Assembly (NCBI GenBank): GCA_030562215.1
Contig: JAUPFL010000002.1
Coordinates: forward strand, 62,001 to 126,000
Length of the DNA stretch: 64,000 bases
Origin: Peribacillus frigoritolerans
GTDB taxonomy: Bacteria > Bacillota > Bacilli > Bacillales > DSM-1321
Reading direction: 5' to 3'
Below the pieces are notes generated by a model. The model was not told the origin of the DNA. It saw only the letters and a program-made list of their open reading frames with translations, and searched no databases. Below, in pieces: positions 57,477-64,000 of the stretch; the first letter of the stretch is position 1, and each line of letters starts with the position of its first letter. The position numbers and the translations under genes were made by a program.

Positions 57477-58268
57477 TTATTCTTCTATGATATCCAACTC
57501 TTTCAGGGCTTCAAGAGTAATCGTTTTGGCTTTGCTTCCGCTGCCGTCGATGTTCGTTGCGAAGGCCCATTTTTCTTTGTCCGTTTCGATGTAACCCACA
57601 TACCAGCCCAATCCCATATCAGAAAGGCGGGTACCGGTTTTTCCATGGAGGACATATGAATCTGCTTCTTCATTGATCATGATTCTCTTAACGGTTCTCA
57701 TATGCTGCTTATCGATAGGCAGTTTTTCCTCTACAAGGTTTTCGATGAATTGGACTTGTTCCCGGGCAGATATCTTTATGCTGCTGTCGAGCCAGAACTG
57801 ATCGATCCCGCCGGAGATATCACGGTTGCCGTAATCAAGCAGGTTCACATATTGCTGCATGTTTCCCGCCCCGATATCGCGGGCCATTGCTTGATAATAC
57901 CAGATCACGGAATGCCTCATGGCTGAAGCAAGTGTATGATCTCTGTTCCAATCTTCAAATTCCCTGATTACCCCATCCCAGCGCTTCACTTCATATTCAT
58001 CGCTCACCGCTTTTGTCTGTAAGCCAATTAATGCATTCGCCACTTTAAATGTCGATTCTGGAGTGTAGCGTACTTTACTTCTCTGTTTATTATAGATATG
58101 TACTTTATCATTTTTTAAGTTTTGGAGTACCATCGTGCCTTCCGCACCATCGAAAGACTCCCCGATATCCAGTTCTTTCACTTTTTGATCGGTTGCACTT
58201 GCATGAATCGTGCTCAAGGACCCAGTGACTAGCAGGACAAGAATGAAACATAACGTTTTGATTTTCAT
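57477..58268 (-). CDS. Class D (OXA-type) beta-lactamase
   Basis: ATG 58268 follows AAGGAGAG. A Sec signal peptide (TLCFILVLLVTGSLSTIHAS) leads to a mature domain with all class D motifs: PESTFKVANALIGL (S-x-x-K, nucleophile and carbamylated Lys), SVIWYYQ (S-x-V/I), YGNRD (Y-G-N) and LHGKTGTRL (K-T-G). QFWLDSSIKIS holds the conserved Trp. About 263 residues. No BlaR1/BlaI genes lie nearby. The intact motif set predicts a working penicillinase. It resembles the chromosomal Bacillus class D enzymes (BPU-1/BSD-1-like). Confidence 0.93.
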   Translation of the reverse strand: MKIKTLCFILVLLVTGSLSTIHASATDQKVKELDIGESFDGAEGTMVLQNLKNDKVHIYNKQRSKVRYTPESTFKVANALIGLQTKAVSDEYEVKRWDGVIREFEDWNRDHTLASAMRHSVIWYYQAMARDIGAGNMQQYVNLLDYGNRDISGGIDQFWLDSSIKISAREQVQFIENLVEEKLPIDKQHMRTVKRIMINEEADSYVLHGKTGTRLSDMGLGWYVGYIETDKEKWAFATNIDGSGSKAKTITLEALKELDIIEE

Positions 58269-58468
58269 TACACACTCTCCTTTAAGGCATGGATTGATCA
58301 ATCATCAAATGAATTTCCATAAAATAGGTTGATAGCTAAAGTATACCTATTCCTGATAAAAAACGAAACCTTATTCTTGGATTCTATCTAGATAGTATCA
58401 ATCAAGGAGGAATGCAGCGGGTAGCTAATGAATATATAAAGCAAACGAAAGAATGGGAGGAATCTATC

Positions 58469-59113
58469 ATGGAGGTTAACCAAAGAAAAATAAATAATAA
58501 TGAAAAAGAAATTACATACACACATATTGAAAACGGAAGTCCAGCCGTTTGTTTTATGTTTTCAGGTGCGGGGTATACGTATGATAAGCCGCTATTCTAT
58601 TATTCGACGACGATCATGCTTCAAAATCAGTATGATGTCGTGCATATTCATTACGCTTACGACCAGGATATATTCAAGCATCCATTGGTAGATATCACAA
58701 AAGTGATTGTAAATGATATCAATCCCGTCATTACGGAAGTACTTCAAACTCATGAATATCAAGGAACAGTGTTTCTAGGCAAATCACTTGGCACCATACC
58801 CATCATCAACGGAATTATGAAAAGTGAGCGGTTTATGAATGCCAAAATGATTTTGCTTACGCCGCTATTGAAGTTCGAATCGATTTTTGATGGGCTATTG
58901 AGCAGCAATCATTCAGCACATATAGTTATCGGAGATAAAGACCATCATTATATTCCAGATAAAATTCAAGCAATTGAAAATAAAACGAACATAAGCATGA
59001 ATAAAATCCCGCATGCAAATCATTCCTTGGATATTGAACCTTTGAATGCATCAAGGTCGATTACCATGCTGGAAGGTGTAATGAATAGAATGGAAGAGTT
59101 TTTAAAAATATAG
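58469..59113 (+). CDS. Alpha/beta hydrolase
   Basis: ATG 58469 follows GGGAGGAA. The 214-residue protein has the nucleophile elbow FLGKSLGTIP (G-x-S-x-G), an oxyanion region FMFSGAGYTYDKP, and the acid and His in VIGDKDHHYIP and HANHSLD. It is a small hydrolase of unknown substrate. It is intact. Confidence 0.85.
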   Translation: MEVNQRKINNNEKEITYTHIENGSPAVCFMFSGAGYTYDKPLFYYSTTIMLQNQYDVVHIHYAYDQDIFKHPLVDITKVIVNDINPVITEVLQTHEYQGTVFLGKSLGTIPIINGIMKSERFMNAKMILLTPLLKFESIFDGLLSSNHSAHIVIGDKDHHYIPDKIQAIENKTNISMNKIPHANHSLDIEPLNASRSITMLEGVMNRMEEFLKI

Positions 59114-59205
59114 GTTAGCGAAATACAAAAGGGATTCCATCCACGGGTTAGTGGGTGGATAATGTTATAATAAGAGTATTGTAGTTTGAATGTATGAAAG
59201 GAGAA

Positions 59206-59508
59206 ATGATGGAGGGAACCAATACATTTCATTCAATGTTGAATACATAATACAATTTCCTGAAGAAGTTCAGGAGATTTTAAAAACGTTAAGAAAAAGT
59301 CATAAAGGATGCAGAAGAGAAGATAAGCTATCAAATGACTACCTTTGGTTTATATGGAAATCTGGTACATTTCGCTGCCTATAAAAAGCATATAGGATTC
59401 TATCCAACTCCTAACGCAATCTCTGCTTTTGAATCTGCTTTATCTGAATATAAATGTTCAAAAGGGGCCGTTCAGTTTCCACTAAACAAGCCAATTCCTT
59501 ATGAATAA
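59206..59508 (+). CDS. DUF1801/YdhG-type protein, two single-base shifts
   Basis: AAAGGAGA precedes ATG 59206. One G missing near 59255 and one extra A in 59294-59298 break the frame. Rebuilt: SMVEYIIQFPEEVQEILKTL, RKVIKDAEEKISYQMTTFGL then YGNLVHFAAYKKHIGFYPTP and YKCSKGAVQFPLNKPIPYE, the DUF1801 pattern (frataxin-like iron chaperone family). About 100 residues. Confidence 0.8.
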
Positions 59509-59676
59509 ATAACCGAGATGGTTATATTTAGAGTGGAAGTGAACAAAAAGAAAAAAGCAGAAGGCCAATCTCAAAAGGACAAATAACATCGATTATTATC
59601 AGAATTCACGAAATGTTTAATATATGAGGGTATGAGCTGCAAGGATTCAAGACCGAAAGAGAAAGGTGGAAATATT

Positions 59677-60168
59677 ATGTTCAAAAAATTATTCAGTAAA
59701 AAAGAAAGTGTGGAACAATTGCTTGCTCCTATAAATGGACAAGTAATAAATATTGAAGATGTTCCGGATCCGGTGTTCTCCGGTAAAATGATGGGGGACG
59801 GAATAGCGATTCTTCCTGAAGAGGGGTTGGTCGTATCTCCAATCGATGGAGAAGTGATCCAGGTTTTTCATACTAAACATGCACTAGGCCTCCGCACGAA
59901 GCATGGCATAGAATTGTTGATTCATATTGGATTGGAAACAGTTAACCTTGAAGGTGAGGGATTTGAAGTCCATGTCGCAGAAGGGCAAAGGGTAAAAGCA
60001 GGGGACAAGCTTGTGACATTTGATATCGATTTTCTAAAATCCAAAGCTCCAAGCATCGTAACTCCGATCGTTGTCACGAATGGCGAGCTGGTTGAAAAAC
60101 TGGAAAAAACAAATAGTACCCAAGCAACTATTAACGATACAGAGATTATGAGTGTTTATTTGAAGTGA
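59677..60168 (+). CDS. PTS glucose-type EIIA domain protein
   Basis: ATG 59677 follows AAAGGTGG. The single-domain protein (163 residues) reads LLAPINGQVINIEDVPDPVF, SGKMMGDGIAILPEEG, and HALGLRTKHGIELLIHIGLE with the phospho-accepting His in LIHIGLETV. It resembles stand-alone YpqE of Bacillus. It may pass phosphate to EIIC/EIIB proteins coded elsewhere. Intact. Confidence 0.9.
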   Translation: MFKKLFSKKESVEQLLAPINGQVINIEDVPDPVFSGKMMGDGIAILPEEGLVVSPIDGEVIQVFHTKHALGLRTKHGIELLIHIGLETVNLEGEGFEVHVAEGQRVKAGDKLVTFDIDFLKSKAPSIVTPIVVTNGELVEKLEKTNSTQATINDTEIMSVYLK

Positions 60169-60274
60169 AAGGAAGCTTCCATGATGATCTCTCCTTTTAG
60201 GCTGCAAGCAGGAAAATCGAAAAATGCAGCGAATAGTAGGTGAGTGAACAAATAAATCAAGTGAGGGTGATTGG

Positions 60275-60691
60275 ATGGGAATTCAAGCAGAAAAGATCTT
60301 TGTAAACTTGCCTGTTAAAGATTTGGATGCCTCAGTAGAATTTTTCACAAAGGTCGGCTTTGAGTTTAACGAGCAAATGACCAATGAAAATGCGACATGC
60401 ATGGTTATCAGCGAGTCCATATATGTCATGTTATTGGTGGAAGAGTACTTTAAAACGTTTACCAAGAAGGAAATCCCTGATTCTGCAGCGAGTACGGAAG
60501 CCATCATCGCCCTGTCCGTTAAAAGTAAGGAAGAAGTCGATGAAATCGTGAATAGGGCACTGGATGTTGGCGGAAAGCCTTTCAATGAAGCCATTGATCA
60601 TGGTTTCATGTACGGTTGGAGTTTTCTGGATTTCGACGGCCATTCTTGGGAAGTATTTTACATGGACGAAAGCGGATTTAATCAAGGTTAA
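60275..60691 (+). CDS. VOC-family (glyoxalase-like) protein
   Basis: Intact, 138 residues from ATG 60275. IFVNLPVKDLDASVEFFTKV then GFEFNEQMTNENA and HGFMYGWSFLDFDGHSWEVF show two beta-alpha-beta-beta-beta modules as in the PhnB/YjdN-like VOC proteins. The end DGHSWEVFYMD carries the usual Glu metal ligand. The substrate is unknown. Confidence 0.87.
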   Translation: MGIQAEKIFVNLPVKDLDASVEFFTKVGFEFNEQMTNENATCMVISESIYVMLLVEEYFKTFTKKEIPDSAASTEAIIALSVKSKEEVDEIVNRALDVGGKPFNEAIDHGFMYGWSFLDFDGHSWEVFYMDESGFNQG

Positions 60692-60699
60692 ATCAAATG

Positions 60700-60738
60700 C
60701 AAGGCACAATCCTTCACGAAGGACTGTGCCTTTTTTAG
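60700..60738 (+). terminator. Terminator after VOC gene
   Basis: AAGGCACAATCCTTC and GAAGGACTGTGCCTTTTTT form a strong stem with T run. Confidence 0.88.
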
Positions 60739-60765
60739 TTTCAGTAAGCCGATCTTAGCTGAAGT

Positions 60766-61283
60766 TCATTCATAATAATACTTGCTAATATCTCTCCACT
60801 CATAAACCAATAGATTCAATTCGGCACCAGCCATTTTGATTTTTTTCGGTTTTAAGCAATTCAGCACCAAATGCCTCATAGAAGTATCGGGATTTATTAT
60901 CTTCAAGCACCTCAACGAAAATTGTCTTGAATCCCAGTTCTTCGAATTTAAAGAATAATTCTTTGATGAGTTTCTTACCTATCCCCATTCTTTGTGAATT
61001 TTCGAGGATATATATCGCAGTTAAATCACCCGAATCCTCAACCTTATTTTTTCCCTTTTCCCCCACTTATAAATCCCACTATTTTTCCCTCGTTATTTTC
61101 TGCGACATAAACATGGTTTTCATCACTTGTTATATTCTTTATCCATATGTCTTTCCTTTTCTCATAAGAAATTTTATCTAAAAAATCACTCGGCATTATA
61201 TCTTTATAAGTGGTTCGCCAGCAATCCACATGGACGATTGCTATCCCTTCAGCATCTGCAAGCGTTGCCTCTCTTATTAGCAT
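60766..61283 (-). CDS. GNAT-family N-acetyltransferase, two single-base shifts
   Basis: ATG 61283 follows AAGGAGGA. The order is MLIREATLADAEGIAIVHVD, CWRTTYKDIMPSDFL, then AIYILENSQRMGIGKKLIKE (acetyl-CoA motif) and FEELGFKTIFVEVLEDNKSR. An extra base in the C run 61060-61064 and a missing base in the T run 60840-60846 break it. Restoring the latter gives the typical end GAELNLLVYEWRDI and a stop at 60766. About 172 residues. Confidence 0.87.
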
Positions 61284-61442
61284 AGTGGTTCCTCCTTTTT
61301 TAAGTTTGCTATATTTCTTATCTTTTACTAATATTATCCATTTCACAAGTGGCTGGCTATTAAAAACAATAGCCTGATTATTAATAATTAACTTTATATG
61401 ATACTATTGCCTGTAGTTTGTTTAATGTGGGAGAAGGTATGA

Positions 61443-61604
61443 GATGAAGCAGATTTTCCGTAGTAAAATATTTTATTTAATAATCTTCCTAGTTATCTTG
61501 GGGATTGTGCTAGTTGGCTAACAGGGTATGAAAAGGATCAATACTTTATTTCGTCTGTTCCAAATAGTGAAATTTCGCTAGATAGAATCAATTTAGAGTT
61601 ATAG
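61443..61604 (+). CDS. Small membrane-anchored protein, about 54 residues, one single-base shift
   Basis: ATG 61443 starts MKQIFRSKIFYLIIFLVILG, a single hydrophobic helix. With one base restored near 61518 it continues WLTGYEKDQYFISSVPNSEI then SLDRINLEL. The upstream GGGAGAAGG gives a usable site. I do not recognise a family. Confidence 0.5.
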
Positions 61605-61617
61605 TAAAAAGATAGTC

Positions 61618-61717
61618 TTCAACGATATATTTCTATTTTCGGAGATAAATCTATAGTTTTCGTCGATATATTCCTATTTTCGCAGATAAAACTGTAAGTT
61701 TCGTCGATATTTCTAGT
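61618..61717. repeat. Short tandem repeat of about 41 bp (two half-units of 20-21 bp)
   Basis: CGATATATTTCTATTTTCGG + AGATAAATCTATAGTTTTCG, then CGATATATTCCTATTTTCGC + AGATAAAACTGTAAGTTTCG, then a partial third copy. The half-unit period of 20-21 bp and the alternating A/B units resemble the array at 26.1 kb. Confidence 0.75.
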
Positions 61718-61804
61718 GAGTTGTGGCTTCTGCAAAAAAAGAGATAAACCTTTAAAATGATATTGAAGATTCCTGAATAGTTTGATAGAATAAAATAAAT
61801 GAAA

Positions 61805-61877
61805 AAGACTATGTGCAACTGGCGAAACACGGATAACCGTGAGGGAACACATAGTGTCGTAGCCGTTCGCCTGGGCA
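61805..61877 (+). promoter_or_regulatory. ZTP riboswitch (pfl motif)
   Basis: The conserved parts are ACTATGTGCAACTGGCG, the CACGG-ATAA-CCGTG hairpin, GGGAACACATAGT closing P1, and the pseudoknot region GCCGTTCGCCTGGGCA. These are the diagnostic segments of pfl/ZTP riboswitches. A terminator stem starts one base after the aptamer, so ZTP binding should allow read-through into serA. Confidence 0.9.
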
Positions 61878-61908
61878 GAGGTAAGGGATTTTATCCCTTG
61901 CCTCTTTC
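61878..61908 (+). terminator. Expression-platform terminator of the ZTP riboswitch
   Basis: GAGGTAAGGG and CCCTTGCCTC pair (one G-T) around ATTTTAT, followed by TTTCTGT. Confidence 0.85.
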
Positions 61909-62019
61909 TGTATATTAACAGATAGTGAAGGTTTAAAGGATGCAGATTTTCATGGGCTTAAAAATCTTGTAAGTATTTTGAAATTTCAAAACTATCATAT
62001 TCAAAGAGGAGCAAACAAA

Positions 62020-63218
62020 ATGAGCACAGTACTTTTAGAAAAAGTCAAAACGATCAAAGCGTTAAATAATATTGCCGAAAGCGGGCTGAATGTATTCAAT
62101 AAAGGCGATTTTAAAGTCGACAATGACAGTGAAAACCCTGATGCGATCGTTCTTCGCAGCTTTAACATGCATACTATGGAATTCGGCGATCAGTTAAAAG
62201 CAATCGCAAGGGCAGGGGCCGGAGTCAATAATATTCCGGTCGACAAATGCACTGAGCAAGGAATTGTCGTTTTCAATACACCTGGTGCTAACGCAAACGC
62301 TGTAAAAGAAATGGTGCTGACGTCATTAATGGCTTCATCTCGTAACCTTTTTGCCGGTGTGGCTTGGACAAAGACGCTTGAAGGCGAAGGAGAACAAATT
62401 CGAAGCTTGTCGAAGCAGGAAAGAAACAATTCGTCGGTAAAGAAATCAAGGGAAAAACACTTGGCGTAATCGGTTTAGGAGCAATCGGTGCACTTGTAGC
62501 GAATGATGCGCTTGATTTGGACATGGATGTCATTGGCTTTGACCCGTTCATCTCTGTTGATACAGCTTGGAACTTGTCCCGCAATGTACAGCGCGCCATG
62601 ACAATTGAAGAATTGTTTGCAGAATCTGATTATATTACGGTACACGTTCCATTAACTGACGACACAAAAGGAATGTTTAACCAAGAAACATTCAGCATCA
62701 TGAAGCCGGGCGTACATATCTTGAATTTCTCACGCGGCGAGCTAGTGAATGAAAATGATATGCAAGCTGCGCTTGAAAGCGGAAAAGTAGGCAAGTTCAT
62801 TACTGACTTCCCGAATGAAAACGTGTTGAAAATGAAAAATGTCGTTCCAATTCCGCATCTTGGTGCATCTACGCTAGAATCAGAGGAAAACTGTGCCATC
62901 ATGGCAGCTCGTCAGTTGAAGAACTTTTTAGAAACAGGGAATATCAAGAACTCTGTGAATTTCCCGAATACTTCCCTTCCTTATACAGGAAACCGTCGTG
63001 TGGCAACTTTCCACGAAAACGTTCCGAACATGGTTGGGCAAATCACGCTGGCTGTATCAAGCTTTAATCTGAACATCGCTGACATGGTTAACAGAAGCCG
63101 TGGGGGATATGCATATACGATCATCGACATTGATGGTGAAGTAAACGGCGATATCATTCCTGCCTTGGAAGAACAAATCAAACAAATCGAAGGCATCGTT
63201 ACAACTCGTATTATCTAA
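62020..63218 (+). CDS. serA: D-3-phosphoglycerate dehydrogenase, short form with ACT domain, one single-base shift
   Basis: ATG 62020 follows AGAGGAG. A base missing near 62403 separates the N-terminal substrate domain (IARAGAGVNNIPVDKC, FNTPGANANAVKEMVL) from the NAD domain. The rebuilt join reads QIRKLVEAGKKQFVGKEIKG. Features are GVIGLGAIGALVAND (NAD loop), ITDFPNENVLKMKNVVPIPH LG with the catalytic His, and a C-terminal ACT domain (NVPNMVGQITLAVSSFNLNI). About 400 residues, shorter than the 525-residue B. subtilis SerA, as in the ACT-only type. It catalyses the first step of serine synthesis. Confidence 0.92.
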
Positions 63219-63235
63219 TTGGAACCAATAAATAG

Positions 63236-63276
63236 TGAAAGCCTCAATTCCTTTAAGGAGTTGAGGCTTTTTAGGC
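63236..63276 (+). terminator. Terminator after serA
   Basis: AAAGCCTCAATTCCTT and AAGGAGTTGAGGCTTTTT form a near-perfect stem with a T run. Confidence 0.9.
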
Positions 63277-63325
63277 TTCATCAATGATTTTTGAACAAAA
63301 AAAGCCACTTATTGGGGTGATCATA

Positions 63326-63480
63326 TTAAACTAGCTCACGTGTTAAGAACATAGGGATCACAACGAACTCTGTCTGGTACGGGTCGTGCCGGTAAGCTCG
63401 ATACATTCAGTTGAAGTCAAACCGTCTTTCCATCACGTATTGCTTAGCATCGAAATTCTCCAAGATTAAAAATCTGTCAT
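63326..63480 (-). CDS. Small protein of about 50 residues, disrupted by one shift and an in-frame TGA
   Basis: ATG 63480 overlaps the stop of the preceding ORF. With one T restored it reads MTDFLILENFDAKQYVMERR FDFN, then an in-frame TGA, then MYRAYRHDPYQTEFVVIPMF LTRELV. The second part reads as natural protein sequence and lies in the same corrected frame. The TGA could be a base substitution error (for example TGG) or a true stop. I do not recognise the family. Confidence 0.45.
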
Positions 63481-63644
63481 TGCTTCACCTCTGTGTTATC
63501 TTCATAATGTACAAACAACATCAAGTAGATTGCGAATAGAAGATGCACATAAAGTGGAATGTTCTTATCGTTTTGAATGACAACAAATATGTAAATTCCA
63601 TATAGCAAAATTGGAATGGTTAAAAGGATTCTGTGCTTAGTCAC
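63477..63644 (-). CDS. Small membrane protein, 55 residues
   Basis: GTG 63644 follows GGGGGATG. The product MTKHRILLTIPILLYGIYIF then VVIQNDKNIPLYVHLLFAIY LMLF has two hydrophobic helices and a charged tail HYEDNTEVKQ. It overlaps the frames on both sides, so the three ORFs are probably translated together. Confidence 0.6.
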   Translation of the reverse strand: MTKHRILLTIPILLYGIYIFVVIQNDKNIPLYVHLLFAIYLMLFVHYEDNTEVKQ

Positions 63645-63726
63645 ATGTCATCCCCCATTTACCCTCAAATATTAATACATCAAGCATTTCAGCCACTTGA
63701 AAATTCTTAATATCTGCTAATTTCAT
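63637..63726 (-). CDS. Small 29-residue peptide
   Basis: AGGAGG lies 8 nt before ATG 63726. The peptide is MKLADIKNFQVAEMLDVLIF EGKWGMTCD. It is the first ORF of an overlapping trio. It may be a leader or signalling peptide, but no family is recognised. The remaining 270 bp to the window end contain no gene that I can support. Confidence 0.5.
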   Translation of the reverse strand: MKLADIKNFQVAEMLDVLIFEGKWGMTCD

Positions 63727-64000
63727 CGTTTCATCCTCCTAATTAACCAAATATTCAGACACTTCTATTAATACAATAGTATGAAGTACAGAGAAAACGC
63801 TGTCAATCTATATTCCATCTGTACTCATTTTAAGTTAGTGGATTCATAAGTTATCTGCCAAAATAACTATCTCATATATATCTACTTAGTGAGTTAGGCA
63901 AAACGGTGTCCAATATGACTTTTGTTAATTTCCTCTAAGTAAAAGAATTGCCCCATGAAATACAGAGACGGTTGCCCATGTTTCTACATAGAATGGATTA

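Overview
The window looks like a chromosomal segment of a low-GC Gram-positive, spore-forming member of the Bacillaceae. The gene content points to a Peribacillus/Bacillus simplex or B. megaterium-like organism. The indicators are strong AGGAGG-type ribosome binding sites, S-box and ZTP riboswitches, an FbpA-type Fur-regulated small protein, a YjcZ-type sporulation peptide, a CYP102 (P450 BM3-like) fusion with a BM3R1-like repressor, and a sacB-levB pair. No rRNA, tRNA, IS element, prophage or CRISPR array was seen.

One property dominates the reading. More than thirty genes are interrupted by about fifty single-base shifts. Nearly all are repaired by adding one base to a short homopolymer run. 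This is the pattern of under-called homopolymers in the reads or assembly, so I annotate these genes as full-length CDSs with corrected spans and do not call them real pseudogenes.

Layout. 1-4.5 kb: a catabolic-looking cluster (HpaI-type aldolase, double SnoaL protein, HisD-like dehydrogenase, MFS transporter). 4.6-8.9 kb: a Fur-box-controlled siderophore ABC transporter. 9-12.8 kb: a medium-chain reductase, an MTA/SAH-deaminase-like amidohydrolase, and small enzymes. 13-17.1 kb: an S-box riboswitch, metNPQ and an M20 deacylase. 17.3-22 kb: small FbpA-like proteins and housekeeping enzymes (a BcrC-type phosphatase, a FabZ-like dehydratase, Nudix, LOG, MazG-like). 22.2-26.1 kb: BM3R1-type regulator, its operators and CYP102. 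26.1-43.1 kb: an accessory region of mostly single small genes separated by many copies of a conserved terminator-plus-box intergenic repeat. A MocR/azlCD unit, a cluster of GC-rich palindromic repeats and a 21-bp tandem array interrupt it. 43.3-48.8 kb: a two-component system with a PepSY protein, then a carbonic anhydrase-SulP bicarbonate/sulfate transport pair. 49.3-57 kb (minus strand): levanase and levansucrase, an orphan sugar-binding lipoprotein and a YesMN-type two-component system. 57.5-61.6 kb: class D beta-lactamase, alpha/beta hydrolase, DUF1801 protein, EIIA-Glc, VOC and GNAT proteins. 61.8-63.2 kb: ZTP riboswitch and serA. The right edge holds three overlapping small minus-strand ORFs.

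The two most notable candidates are the repeat-separated cassette-like gene region (26.8-43.1 kb) and the fructan locus, where a binding lipoprotein without a permease sits with a sensor kinase and regulator.
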